From Gimesia algae (GTDB lineage Bacteria > Planctomycetota > Planctomycetia > Planctomycetales > Planctomycetaceae): a stretch of 64,000 nt of DNA. Below are positions 45,022 through 54,556 of the stretch, in pieces. The notes below the pieces were generated by a model that was given only the letters and a program-made list of their open reading frames with translations, did no database searches and was not told the DNA's origin. The position numbers and the translations under genes were made by a program. How positions within the stretch are numbered: position 1 is the first letter of the stretch; each line of letters begins with the position of its first letter. The stretch is taken from contig NZ_CP036343.1 of assembly GCF_007746795.1 (NCBI RefSeq), forward strand, positions 2,345,369-2,409,368, read 5' to 3'.

Positions 45022-45863
45022 GCTCCGACTCCGATCAGTTCTACCATCTCTGGTGTTGATTCAAGATGTCTCTTCTGTGGCTTCCATTCCCGACATTCCT
45101 GTCGAAAGACACACATTGAACAGTTCAGGGGAGTCTCAACGGGATAAAAGATTTCATTGTCCACCGCACGTTCCACATTCTCGACAAGATCTCCCAGTCT
45201 TCCGAGATCATCTTCGTTACGGGCCGTTTTCAATCGTTGGATCTTTGGTGTTTTTGTTTTCACCAGGACTGTAAATTCCACGGAAGCCCATTCTCCGAAA
45301 CTTTCCCAGAGCATATTGACATAGCAGGTGGCTTGCAGTGATCTTTCTACTTCGAACTCACCATAGGATCGGCCTGACGTTTTAAATTCATTGATCTTCA
45401 GAACTCCATCTTTTTCACGGGTGACCAGGTCTGCGATCGCCACCAGAGGAGTTTCCAGATATTCTCCGTCACTGTTTGTGATGGGAATATAGCACTGATG
45501 CTCAACCGTGAAGATGTCTTGCGGCGGAGGTTCCTCATGATAGATTTTTAATAATGCTAAACCTTGAGCAATCAAATCATCACGAGATTCTTTAGGCTTG
45601 TATTCAACAGTTTGATCATCCTCTCGAAAGACCCAGGTTTCGAGAAACTCCTGTTGAATTTCCTGCCATTTCAACTCGGCCCCATCTTTCAATCCTTGAT
45701 GATAGACGGCTAATGCGTTGTGAACCGCAGAACCAAAGATCAAACCACTGCCGACAGACTTTCTGGGGATGCGAAGAATTCGTTCGAAGTAATACTGGAG
45801 CGGGCAGCGTAGATACTGATTCAGGGCACTAAAACTCCAGTGTGGTCTTGATCTGTCTCGCAA
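45015..45863 (-). CDS. RecB/Cas4-like PD-(D/E)XK nuclease with Fe-S cysteines
   Basis: A 282-residue protein with a TTG start at 45863, eight bases after GGAGG. Motifs: SFSALNQYLRCPLQYYFERI (first Cys), FGSAVHNALAVYHQG, IADLVTREKDGVLKINEFKTSG (Asp and E-x-K of the active site), QATCYVNML and the closing cluster CSMCVFRQEC. The four Cys (one N-terminal, three C-terminal) are those that bind a [4Fe-4S] cluster in AddB/Cas4-type nucleases (PF12705). No cas1 or CRISPR is seen, so it more likely acts in recombination or phage-type DNA processing. Confidence 0.85.
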   Translation of the reverse strand: MRDRSRPHWSFSALNQYLRCPLQYYFERILRIPRKSVGSGLIFGSAVHNALAVYHQGLKDGAELKWQEIQQEFLETWVFREDDQTVEYKPKESRDDLIAQGLALLKIYHEEPPPQDIFTVEHQCYIPITNSDGEYLETPLVAIADLVTREKDGVLKINEFKTSGRSYGEFEVERSLQATCYVNMLWESFGEWASVEFTVLVKTKTPKIQRLKTARNEDDLGRLGDLVENVERAVDNEIFYPVETPLNCSMCVFRQECREWKPQKRHLESTPEMVELIGVGAC

Positions 45864-45867
45864 TTAT

Positions 45868-46086
45868 TTATCCTCCCGGTGTTTGCACAGCCATCATGAC
45901 CTTGCGGCATACATACCTGCAGATCATCTGGTCCCACTCTTTCGGTAGAACGCGAGATACTGTTTGAGGTGGAAAGCCGTTTTTGTCGAGCCAATCAATC
46001 AGATATTCGGCTCTCAATTCGGCTTCGAATAAATCGTTCTCGACAATCGCTGCCAGCATCTCTTCCCAGGCAACTTGTGGGTCCAT
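45868..46086 (-). CDS. small hypothetical protein
   Basis: A 72-residue, mostly helical acidic protein (MDPQVAWEEMLAAIVEND, ELRAEYLIDWLDKNGFPPQ). The ATG at 46086 has AGGAAA upstream; the longer frame to 46167 overlaps the previous gene and is not needed. It is placed in the minus-strand unit between the 178-residue protein and the nuclease gene. Size and charge resemble accessory proteins of phage or plasmid replication modules. The function is unknown. Confidence 0.65.
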   Translation of the reverse strand: MDPQVAWEEMLAAIVENDLFEAELRAEYLIDWLDKNGFPPQTVSRVLPKEWDQMICRYVCRKVMMAVQTPGG

Positions 46087-46099
46087 TTTGAGTTTCCTG

Positions 46100-46636
46100 T
46101 TACCGTCGGACTGATTTGTTTCCGTTGTTGGCTTCAGTGAGATGATTGAGGACCTTTCCCGCTTCATCCTTGGTCAATTCGTAAACATCAACCTCATGAC
46201 CTAAGATTCCGGCAATATGATTTTCCAATTGTGGCTTTGCAAGTCCTTGCCGTTTACCGAGGGATAACAGAAATTGAATCTGCTTATTGGTTGCTGGAGT
46301 GCTGGAATCGCTGTTTCCCATTCGGGAATGACCATTTCCATTTCTTGTGGGTGAAGTATTTTCTGGAATACGAGTTTGTACCGGGCTCGGTCGATGATTT
46401 CCATTCGCGTTGGAATGATCCATATCCCGCTGTGAAATTGCAGTTTCCCCTTCGTACCGTTCAATTTGCTGAGCCAGAGATTCTTCTGCGTGGTCGTAAA
46501 ATTCCTTGACCCGTTCCACGATGGCTTCTGGATCATCGAGATTCGCCAGGATTTCACCTTCCAGATTCACACTGAAACCGGTGCTGTTATAATCCCGTGA
46601 TATTTTACGACTCATTCCAACGTTGACTTTGAGCAT
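46100..46636 (-). CDS. hypothetical island protein
   Basis: A 178-residue protein with AAAGGAA before the ATG. Residues 1-70 are ordered (KISRDYNSTGFSVNLEGEIL, ERVKEFYDHAEESL). Residues 70-118 are a Ser/Asn/Pro-rich linker. The C-terminal part (NKQIQFLLSLGKRQGLAKPQ, LTKDEAGKVLNHL) is helical and resembles the small C-terminal domain found in some phage-type ssDNA or plasmid proteins. No exact family is recognised. It is the first gene of a closely spaced minus-strand unit. Confidence 0.7.
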   Translation of the reverse strand: MLKVNVGMSRKISRDYNSTGFSVNLEGEILANLDDPEAIVERVKEFYDHAEESLAQQIERYEGETAISQRDMDHSNANGNHRPSPVQTRIPENTSPTRNGNGHSRMGNSDSSTPATNKQIQFLLSLGKRQGLAKPQLENHIAGILGHEVDVYELTKDEAGKVLNHLTEANNGNKSVRR

Positions 46637-46744
46637 GAAGGGTTTCCTTTCAGTAGAAAAAAGATTCTTGTCACTGAACTGAATACCCGACTCAACGTGA
46701 GATTACGCTGTTCTCTGAAAGGAACATGAAGATTGGATTGATAA

Positions 46745-47422
46745 TCAGGAGTGGTCTGATGCCACCACTTCACCTGATTCCGTGACTTGCCATGATGTAT
46801 TTGAAGCGACATCCATCGCTGTGAGTTGTCCGCCAAAACCACAGCCGGTATCGATGCAACGACAGAATCCATAATCACGAATCACTCCTGGCGTGTGTCC
46901 CAGGATGACTGTTTTGCCACTAACATGTGGACGCGGCTCAGATTCTTTGAGGGAGAGCCAGCGGAGCAGCGAAGAAGGTTGCTGGTCAAGTGCTGAATAC
47001 CAGCAATAGTTAGCGTGAGTGAATATGAAATTCTCCGTCTCATAATACGGACGGCACTCAGAAAGAAATCGCCAGTGCGTCTGAGAGATCTGTCCAATAC
47101 CAGCATTGTCACCGTAGGATTCTAAAGTAGCCTTACCTCCCTGGTACATCCAACGTTGTTCTGCATGACAATCATCGCGACTGTCCAGCATCATCTCTTC
47201 ATGGTTTCCCAGTATGGGAATCAATTGACATTGTTCATGAAGTTCCAGGAGTGTTTCGATCACTCCGCAACTATCAGGCCCCCGGTTGATATAATCACCC
47301 AGAATGACGATGGTGTCGTCTTCTACGGGAACGATTTGCTCCAACAATGCTTGCAATGCCAAGTTATGACCATGAATATCTCCGATTGCGATCAATCGAC
47401 CGGATTGCTTTCCCTCACCCAC
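46745..47422 (-). CDS. PPP-type metallophosphoesterase (PrpA/B-like protein phosphatase)
   Basis: A 225-residue enzyme. The three metal-binding motifs are IAIGDIHGH, VILGDYINRGPDS and ILGNHEEMM, followed by TGCGFGGQLTAMD with a late His in ILGHT. This is the serine/threonine phosphatase (PPP) superfamily, lambda/PrpA-like. I prefer the GTG at 47422, since AGGAGAGG lies upstream; a TTG at 47494 would add 24 residues. Similar phosphatases are common in phages and plasmids. The target protein is unknown. Confidence 0.85.
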   Translation of the reverse strand: MGEGKQSGRLIAIGDIHGHNLALQALLEQIVPVEDDTIVILGDYINRGPDSCGVIETLLELHEQCQLIPILGNHEEMMLDSRDDCHAEQRWMYQGGKATLESYGDNAGIGQISQTHWRFLSECRPYYETENFIFTHANYCWYSALDQQPSSLLRWLSLKESEPRPHVSGKTVILGHTPGVIRDYGFCRCIDTGCGFGGQLTAMDVASNTSWQVTESGEVVASDHS

Positions 47423-47580
47423 GACTCTCAGATACCTCTCCTGTAAAAAGTGCCTGCTTCCTACATCTGAATTATAGCAAAACCTTTTACGCAAAGGTGG
47501 GTTCAGTCGAAATAATTTAGAGCATCCCTTATGAATTGATGCTCGCCTTAATTGTTTATCATTGCTTTTGTTAAATTACT

Positions 47581-47609
47581 TTTACATTCGAGACAATTAT
47601 TTTTAGAAT
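47581..47609 (+). promoter_or_regulatory. sigma70-type promoter of the P-loop gene
   Basis: TTTACA (47581-47586), 17 bases and TAGAAT (47604-47609). The leader to the TTG start at 47682 would be about 65 bases. Confidence 0.6.
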
Positions 47610-47681
47610 CTAGTTTCGAGTTGAAAGAGATGCATTTGTTACGAGTAGTGTCAAGAATATAGCTGCTTTAAAGGAGGATCG

Positions 47682-48125
47682 TTGGATAAGCTAACAATAG
47701 TTACTGGACTTCCGGGATCGGGAAAAACACACCTGTGTAAAGAAGAATGCCAAAAAAGTATCCAACCGGTGTGGATTTTTTTTGAATATTCTCCACTAAA
47801 ATGTCTTATCAACATAGTAGGTGATGCTACTGCAAGTATTCATGAATGGGAAAGCCGTTTTAATGCATATGTGAATCACTTGAAAATCAAATACGAAATT
47901 CCAGGAGATATAAATCCATTGAGGGTAGAGATTCATCCTGATTATCTACCAATACTAGAGCATGCAGATTGTAGAACACTACTTTCAGAAATCGAAAAGT
48001 GTCTTAATTATTCTTTAGAAACTAACTCACAGAGACATTTAATAGGTAAAGAGGTTGAAACAGATCTACGTGCCAGAGCGAATCAGTTGAAGGATATTTG
48101 GAATCAGCTAAAGAAAAATGAATAA
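47682..48125 (+). CDS. small P-loop NTPase/kinase-like protein
   Basis: A 147-residue protein with a TTG start preceded by AAAGGAGG. The Walker A motif is VTGLPGSGKTH (residues 7-17). No clear Walker B or LID is seen. The protein is shorter than most kinases of the AAA_33/zeta-toxin type. The AT-rich sequence and divergent placement from the phosphatase gene suggest recent acquisition. It could be a polynucleotide or small-molecule kinase, but this is a guess. Confidence 0.7.
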   Translation: MDKLTIVTGLPGSGKTHLCKEECQKSIQPVWIFFEYSPLKCLINIVGDATASIHEWESRFNAYVNHLKIKYEIPGDINPLRVEIHPDYLPILEHADCRTLLSEIEKCLNYSLETNSQRHLIGKEVETDLRARANQLKDIWNQLKKNE

Positions 48126-48190
48126 TCAAATTATGAATTATTTCTCAATAATAGACTTCTAATTATCAAGGGTATTTAGTCTCCGAATCA

Positions 48191-49168
48191 TTAAGAAGCC
48201 ATTTCCAAGGCAGCACTCCAGGCAGCTGCTTTCAATCGAGCCCCACTACCAAACCAGGAAGATTCGAAGCGGCGACTGATTTTTTCGTCTTCAGTTTTTC
48301 CACGTGTGGATCGATGGTGATCCACGAATTCCGTCACAGCGTTGAAAGCTGCCCAGCTTGTGAGTTTTGTTTCGGGGATATTCTGTCCTCTCCCATTTTC
48401 GAACAGATAACTCAGGTTTTCCCGGATGTTTTTTACCCGTTGATTCTTTGAATCGGGAGTATCTGGATAAAGTGTTTCAAAGTATGTCTCCAACTGCTTA
48501 CGACTCGGGTAATGATGGGCTAGTCGATTGATCCGTTCTTCCAGATTGTCATAGAACCGCTTTGCAAAGCCCAAAACATTCTGAGCCTCTGCGACTTTGG
48601 AAGACAGGTTCCCCTTGTGCATAATTGAAACACCTTGCCCCCGGCTGCGTCTTTCTGCTACTCGCAATGTATTCGAACAAACAATTCTTATCGGCGAGTA
48701 GAAGATCCTGAGGGAGGAGCTGCCATCGTGAGAATTACTCAATAACAGGTATTGCTCGGTCACATCCTCGGATTCTTTGATTCGAATTTCACCAGGGAGC
48801 TTGGCCAGCATCCAAACTCTCTCACCCTGTCCTAAGGCCCCTGCTGTGTGGTAGCGGAGTTGTCCGTCGCTCACCACAGAATCCAGGAATCCAAAGCACT
48901 GGTGATTCTGGACAGGCTGATAACTGTTTCCCACAACTCCCAGAACGGTATTGGAATCGCTTCGAACGACCGCTTTTCGCTGGGGGACTGGAAGCCCCTC
49001 TTCAGTTTCTAATGGTCGAAGGTCAACCCGGTAATTTAAACCCGCTGCCTCAATAGCTTCTGCAGCAGTTGCAGGTTCATTTAGTTGCGTTCCCAGTCGA
49101 TGCCAAGGTGTTTCCCCGACATACATCATGGCTGGTTGACCGTTAGTGGTTGCGATTTCGTGAGGCAT
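48191..49168 (-). CDS. DUF932 phage/plasmid-like protein
   Basis: A 325-residue protein from the ATG at 49168 (GGAGTCC upstream). DUF932 (TIGR03299) signatures: MPHEIATTNGQPAMMYVGETPWHRLG split at GETPWHRLG, AEAIEAAGLNY, VLGVVGNSYQPVQN, RVWMLAKLPG, LLLSNSHDGSSSLRI and RIVCSNTLR. The family is frequent on plasmids, prophages and in CRISPR-rich islands. Its biochemical role is unknown. It marks the DNA as mobile. Confidence 0.92.
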   Translation of the reverse strand: MPHEIATTNGQPAMMYVGETPWHRLGTQLNEPATAAEAIEAAGLNYRVDLRPLETEEGLPVPQRKAVVRSDSNTVLGVVGNSYQPVQNHQCFGFLDSVVSDGQLRYHTAGALGQGERVWMLAKLPGEIRIKESEDVTEQYLLLSNSHDGSSSLRIFYSPIRIVCSNTLRVAERRSRGQGVSIMHKGNLSSKVAEAQNVLGFAKRFYDNLEERINRLAHHYPSRKQLETYFETLYPDTPDSKNQRVKNIRENLSYLFENGRGQNIPETKLTSWAAFNAVTEFVDHHRSTRGKTEDEKISRRFESSWFGSGARLKAAAWSAALEMAS

Positions 49169-49453
49169 GTAGGACTCCAGAGCTAAAGTAATGTTGTTCC
49201 TAAACTTAAATACCCCTGGGAGCAATTTTCTACTGCGGATTTCAATTCAATCTTACCTGCTCACATGATTGCGATTTCCTAAAAACATTGGTAGTTTGTT
49301 CATATATAGTACGGTCCCACCCTTGCACTTTATGTATAGGCCAATAAATGAGTTGCACATTCATTGAATCTACGGAGCAAGAAGTGATTACAGCCATCAC
49401 GGCACTTTTTAAATTTCATCGATTCGGCTAAGTAACCAGTAAAAATAAACCTC
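49169..49453. other. divergent intergenic region before the defence cassette
   Basis: About 285 bases. A CATATATAGTACGGTCC segment (49301-49317) resembles CATATATAGTGCAGGCC near 43416. On the minus strand both give CTATATATG boxes. On the plus strand no hexamer pair for the cassette was convincing. TTGCAC occurs twice (49323 and 49352). Confidence 0.35.
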
Positions 49454-52400
49454 TTGGTAAACGGGAATCAACTTAATAGTTCAGCAAAAGCCACCACACC
49501 CTTGGGGTATTTCTCTGCTGAGTTTCTGACTTTTGTCAACGAAGAGCTACAGAAAGTTTCATCAATGCAAGATGAGTTTTTCAATCAACCAATTCTCAAC
49601 TCACCTTATTATTATCCCACTCGACATTGGGAACTCGATGAGAGTGGTCAGCCAACTCAGAAGATAGCCGAGAAACGACGTCCGGCAGAGTTCATTACGC
49701 CCATTCCTAAGCCAAAGAAACGCAAGAAATCAAAAGCTCAAGAGCAAAAAGAATTTGTCCTTGATGAAGGAGAGGGACTTTCAACTGAAGAACAGCAGTA
49801 CGATACCACATTTCTCATCAATAGAGTTCGTAACTATGTTGATCAATGGCGTGCTGATCCCAACCCACATAACTGGAGAGTCACACCAGAGACGGCTCGT
49901 CTCCTTCAACACTGGCGTCACCATCCATTCAACAGTATCCGTCCTTTTTTCTGCCAGATAGAAGCGGTCGAAACCGCGATCTGGTTAACTGAAGTTGCAC
50001 CTCAATTAGGGAAAAAAGGTAAGGAAATTCTCGACAAACTGGTTGCAGTTAATGAGCAGGCGAATCCAGAGTTGATGCGACTGGCCCTCAAGCTAGCAAC
50101 CGGGGCGGGTAAAACCACCGTAATGGCGATGCTGATCGCCTGGCAAACCGTTAATGCTGTCCGTCGTCCGAACAGTAAAAAGTTTACCCGAGGATTTCTT
50201 GTCGTTGCACCAGGTCTGACAATTCGGGATCGCCTTCGAGTCCTCCTCCCCAACGATCCAGACAGTTACTACCAAAGTCGTGAATTAGTTCCGAATGACA
50301 TGCTTCCCGATCTGGATCGTGCAAAGATTGTCATTACGAACTATCACGCTTTCAAACTCCGAGAACGAATGGAACTTTCCAAAGGGGGACGATCTCTATT
50401 GCAAGGTCGGGGTGATGAACTGGATACACTGGAGACCGAAGGGCAAATGATGCAGCGCGTCATGCCTGACTTGATGGGAATGAAAAACATCTTGGTTCTC
50501 AATGACGAAGCCCACCATTGCTATCGAGAAAAACCCAGTAGCAATGAAGACGAAGATTTGAAAGGCGATGACAGGAAGGAAGCAGAAAAAAATAAAGAAG
50601 CTGCTCGCATGTGGATTTCTGGTTTGGAAGCCGTGAAACGAAAAATCGGTATTTCTCAAGTAATCGATCTTTCAGCAACACCATTTTTTCTGAGTGGTAG
50701 TGGATATGTAGAAGGTACTCTTTTTCCCTGGACGATGTGTGATTTTTCTCTGATGGATGCGATTGAGTGTGGTATCGTCAAACTGCCTCGTGTCCCAGTC
50801 GCTGATAATATCCCTGGGGCAGAAATGCCCGTGTTTCGTAACCTATGGGAGCATATAGGAAAACAAATGCCGAAGAAGGGTCGAGGTAAAGGGAAAGCAC
50901 TTGACCCACTGAGCATTCCTAACAAACTACAAGCGGCATTGGATGCTTTATATGGTCACTACGAAAAAACCTTTGAATTGTGGGATGAGAATGGAATCAA
51001 AGTTCCGCCCTGCTTCATTGTCGTCTGTAACAATACTGCAACTTCCAAAATTGTTTACGATTATATCTCCGGTTTTCATCGTGAAAACGAAGACGGCTCC
51101 ACAAGTCTGGTCGAAGGTAGGTTGCCGTTATTTCGGAACACTGACGAGCATGGCAATGAACTTGGTCGTCCTAATACATTGTTGATTGACAGCCAACAAC
51201 TGGAATCAGGCGATGCTCTTGATAATAATTTTCGCGATATGGCAACGAGTGAAATTGAGCGATTTCGCTATGAAATGCGGCAGCGGGGCGAACACAAAAA
51301 CGCTAATAATATTACCGATCAAGATTTATTACGTGAAGTAATGAATACAGTTGGCAAGGAAGGAAGACTAGGAGAATCAATCCGCTGCGTTGTATCAGTC
51401 TCAATGCTGACAGAAGGTTGGGATGCTAACACGGTTACCCATGTGCTTGGCGTGCGAGCCTTTGGGACTCAACTTCTTTGCGAGCAAGTCATTGGTCGTG
51501 CACTGCGAAGACAATCCTACGATCTCAACGAAGAGGGTCTTTTCAACGTCGAGTATGCAGATGTTTTAGGAATTCCATTTGATTTTAATGCGAAGCCCGT
51601 CATCTCAAAACCGCAATTACCACGTGAAACGATTCACGTTAAAGCAGTCCGTCCTGATCGTGATCATCTTGAAATCAGTTTTCCTCGTGTTGAAGGATAC
51701 CGTATTGAACTGCCAGAGGAGAAACTCGAAGCAGAATTTAATGATGATTCAATTCTCGAACTGACTCCCGACTTAGTTGGTCCTACCAAAAATCGTAATG
51801 AAGGAATTATTGGTGAGGGGGTCGATTTAACTCTCATTCACACTGGCGACATGCGGCGATCTACATTGATTTTTCATCTTACGAAACGTTTGCTCTACAC
51901 AAAATGGCGAGAACAAGATGAAGAACCGGGACTGCATTTGTTCGGTCAGCTCAAACGCATTACCAAGCAATGGCTAGACAACTGCCTGAAACGCAAAGGC
52001 GGTACCTATCCTGCACAACTCATGTATCAGGAATTGGCAGATATGGCTTGTCAGAAAATAACCGCAGGTATTACCAGGAAAATGATTGGAGAAAATGAAA
52101 TCAAAGCGATTCTCGATCCATACAATCAGACCGGCTCGACCAACTTCGTCAACTTCAATACATCAAAAACTGACCGTTGGCAAACGGACTCTCGCTTCTG
52201 CCATGTCAATTGGGCAATTCTCGACAGCGGTTGGGAGGGAGAATTTTGTCGGGTTGCTGAGGCTCATCCCAAGGTGAAAGCGTATGTAAAGAATCATAAT
52301 CTGGGGTTGGAAGTTCCGTACCAGTTTGGTTCGACAATGCGAAAATACCGTCCTGACTACATCGTACTCGTTGACGATGGTCATGGCGAAGATGATTTAC

Positions 52401-52639
52401 TCCACCTAGTTATTGAAATCAAAGGCTATCGCAAGGAAGATGCAAAGGAAAAGAAAGCAACAATGGAAACTCAATGGATTCCTGGTGTCAACACTTTGAA
52501 ATCTTACGGTCGATGGGATTTCGTCGAATTCACCGATGTATACGAAATGGAAGATGACTTCGAGGCAAAAGTCGAACAGAAATTCAACGAAATGGTTGAT
52601 TCTCGATCAGTTATCAATGCGAATGGAGAAATGAAATGA
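49454..52639 (+). CDS. type III-like restriction endonuclease Res subunit (BPTD_3080-like helicase/nuclease)
   Basis: A 1061-residue protein. The frame opens with TTG at 49454; the ATG at 49566 (MQDEFFNQPILNSPY) is the alternative and matches relatives well. The SF2 helicase motifs are LATGAGKTTVMAM (about 213), LNDEAHHCY (DEAH box, about 350), DLSATPFF (about 405) and QVIGRALRRQSY (motif VI, about 680). The C-terminal PD-(D/E)XK nuclease reads KYRPDYIVLVDD and HLVIEIKGYRKED (about 965-1000). It translocates on DNA and cuts when Mod-marked sites are unmodified. The next gene starts inside its last codon (ATGA overlap). Confidence 0.9.
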   Translation: MVNGNQLNSSAKATTPLGYFSAEFLTFVNEELQKVSSMQDEFFNQPILNSPYYYPTRHWELDESGQPTQKIAEKRRPAEFITPIPKPKKRKKSKAQEQKEFVLDEGEGLSTEEQQYDTTFLINRVRNYVDQWRADPNPHNWRVTPETARLLQHWRHHPFNSIRPFFCQIEAVETAIWLTEVAPQLGKKGKEILDKLVAVNEQANPELMRLALKLATGAGKTTVMAMLIAWQTVNAVRRPNSKKFTRGFLVVAPGLTIRDRLRVLLPNDPDSYYQSRELVPNDMLPDLDRAKIVITNYHAFKLRERMELSKGGRSLLQGRGDELDTLETEGQMMQRVMPDLMGMKNILVLNDEAHHCYREKPSSNEDEDLKGDDRKEAEKNKEAARMWISGLEAVKRKIGISQVIDLSATPFFLSGSGYVEGTLFPWTMCDFSLMDAIECGIVKLPRVPVADNIPGAEMPVFRNLWEHIGKQMPKKGRGKGKALDPLSIPNKLQAALDALYGHYEKTFELWDENGIKVPPCFIVVCNNTATSKIVYDYISGFHRENEDGSTSLVEGRLPLFRNTDEHGNELGRPNTLLIDSQQLESGDALDNNFRDMATSEIERFRYEMRQRGEHKNANNITDQDLLREVMNTVGKEGRLGESIRCVVSVSMLTEGWDANTVTHVLGVRAFGTQLLCEQVIGRALRRQSYDLNEEGLFNVEYADVLGIPFDFNAKPVISKPQLPRETIHVKAVRPDRDHLEISFPRVEGYRIELPEEKLEAEFNDDSILELTPDLVGPTKNRNEGIIGEGVDLTLIHTGDMRRSTLIFHLTKRLLYTKWREQDEEPGLHLFGQLKRITKQWLDNCLKRKGGTYPAQLMYQELADMACQKITAGITRKMIGENEIKAILDPYNQTGSTNFVNFNTSKTDRWQTDSRFCHVNWAILDSGWEGEFCRVAEAHPKVKAYVKNHNLGLEVPYQFGSTMRKYRPDYIVLVDDGHGEDDLLHLVIEIKGYRKEDAKEKKATMETQWIPGVNTLKSYGRWDFVEFTDVYEMEDDFEAKVEQKFNEMVDSRSVINANGEMK

Positions 52640-54552
52640 AAGCAGACAGCATGCCTTTTTCTAAAATCATAAGCATTGACCAAGGTGCACGTGAACACTA
52701 CCACGTACCCAAATACCAAAGAGAATACAGTTGGCGGAAAACAGACTGGGAACGCTTAGTCCAAGATATTGACGAAAATGAATCTGGGTATTTCATGGGC
52801 TCAATTATCTGTGTTAATGACGGCGAAAGAGGAAATCAGCCAGGCAGCGAAATTGTTTATGATGTCGTAGACGGACAGCAAAGACTTACAACTCTCTCTC
52901 TCTTCATGATGGCAATTTATGAACGCTTGAACGACCTAAAAAATGAAACTGAATTTGAGGATGATGAAGATAGGCAAGATTACGATAACTCTCTCTCAAG
53001 CCTCAGAAATAAATTAGTCAAAAAGAAAAAAAAGGATGGAGACACAGGATCGGAAATTGGTGGCTGGGTAGAACAATCAAAAATCTGCTTTCTCAGAGTC
53101 CAACCGAGTAGCCAGAATCGCAATCTTGATGATTATACTTATCTGTTAAGCAAAACTGGAATCATTAAAAAAAGAGATAAGCCAAAATACTTTGGGCTGC
53201 GTTCAATCGCTAAAGCATATCGCTTCTTTCAGAATTGGATTTCTGAGGATCCTGCCCCTCTGATGGCATTGGTTGAAAAGATTAATCAATTAAATTTTGT
53301 CCATATTTCTGTGAATAGCCAGGCAGATGCTTTTACACTTTTTGAAACATTGAATAACCGAGGTGTACCACTTTCAGCAATAGACATAATTAAAAATAAA
53401 ATATTGTCAGAGATGGAAAAACAACATCAGGTTGATGTCGATGAATCGTTTGAGAAATGGCAAGAGGTTATTGCAGCTATTCCAGACACAACTGATCAGG
53501 AGCGATTTCTTCGTCATTACTACAATGCATTTCGTTGGGATAAATCAATACGCGTTGAGGGGATTTCGAGAGCGATCAAATCAAAAATCATACTTATCTA
53601 TGAAAAACTCATCAAACAAGATGCTGCAAAAGTATTTGATGACATTTGTATTTATGCTGAAATTTATGGAAAACTAATTGCTCCAAGCGATGAGAATTAT
53701 GATTCTGTACTCACTAAGCAGTTATCAGATCTTAGTAGAATCAATGCTTCACCCGCATATCAAATTCTGTTGTACTTGTTTCATTTACCAGATTCACAAC
53801 TTGATCAAAAAACATTTCGCTCTGATGCCGTAGATTTATTACAGAAATACTACGTTCGACGAAATGTAACAGACTTTCCGGGAACGAGAGACTTAGATCA
53901 AGCAAGTATGAATCTTATCGAAGCATGTCATAATCAAATCGAATCAGGTCACTTACTTACTTTTGATTATTTTAGGGATACCCTGTTAAAGTCGGGAACT
54001 TTCGCTTCCAGGGATCAGTTTGAAAAGAATCTTAGAAAGAGCATGTATTCGACAAATCATTTAATGACGCGTTATTTGTTGATCAAACTGGATGAAACAC
54101 ATCACTCACGAGAATATGCTCCCGATCTTTGGGCAAGAAATGATAAAGATAATTACGTTTGGACTGTAGAACATATTTTGCCTCAAAAAGAGGATATATC
54201 AAATGATTGGGTAGACATGATTGCAAACGGTGATCGTGCAAAAGCACAATTAATCCACGAAGAAAACGTTCATCGTTTAGGAAATTTGACAATGAGCGGA
54301 TACAACTCAAAACTGGCTACAGCTTCTTTTCAAGACAAACAGGCTTTGGCAGAAAATAAAAAATTCTTGGGCCATAAAATCAACATTGGATATCGAAATG
54401 GATTGGCTCTCAATAATCTTAATTTTACGGTCAGCAAAAAGTCAGACAATCTAGCAAATGTTCCCAAGTGGACCATGGATATGATTGAGTCACGTACGAA
54501 CGTCATGGTTGATCAGCTGCTAAAGATGTACTCCTTCGAAGGAATCGAATAA
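52636..54552 (+). CDS. DUF262/DUF1524 (GmrSD-like) restriction protein
   Basis: A 638-residue protein. The DUF262 N-domain has YHVPKYQREYSW, then YDVVDGQQRLTTL (DGQQR nucleotide motif, about 73-85), VNSQADAFTLFETLNNRGVPLS and a helical middle. DUF1524 closes the protein with VEHILPQ (HNH-type His, about 515) and HRLGNLTMSGYNSKLA. This is the architecture of the type IV enzyme GmrSD, which uses NTP to cut modified DNA. The gene overlaps the Res stop by four bases. It looks more AT-rich than the genes on either side, which suggests a separate origin. Confidence 0.9.
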   Translation: MKADSMPFSKIISIDQGAREHYHVPKYQREYSWRKTDWERLVQDIDENESGYFMGSIICVNDGERGNQPGSEIVYDVVDGQQRLTTLSLFMMAIYERLNDLKNETEFEDDEDRQDYDNSLSSLRNKLVKKKKKDGDTGSEIGGWVEQSKICFLRVQPSSQNRNLDDYTYLLSKTGIIKKRDKPKYFGLRSIAKAYRFFQNWISEDPAPLMALVEKINQLNFVHISVNSQADAFTLFETLNNRGVPLSAIDIIKNKILSEMEKQHQVDVDESFEKWQEVIAAIPDTTDQERFLRHYYNAFRWDKSIRVEGISRAIKSKIILIYEKLIKQDAAKVFDDICIYAEIYGKLIAPSDENYDSVLTKQLSDLSRINASPAYQILLYLFHLPDSQLDQKTFRSDAVDLLQKYYVRRNVTDFPGTRDLDQASMNLIEACHNQIESGHLLTFDYFRDTLLKSGTFASRDQFEKNLRKSMYSTNHLMTRYLLIKLDETHHSREYAPDLWARNDKDNYVWTVEHILPQKEDISNDWVDMIANGDRAKAQLIHEENVHRLGNLTMSGYNSKLATASFQDKQALAENKKFLGHKINIGYRNGLALNNLNFTVSKKSDNLANVPKWTMDMIESRTNVMVDQLLKMYSFEGIE

Positions 54553-54556
54553 AACA

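Noticed and set aside
45015-45863. Cas4 of a CRISPR system
   Set aside because: The Cys layout fits, but no cas1, cas2 or array is present; RecB-like nuclease is the safer name.
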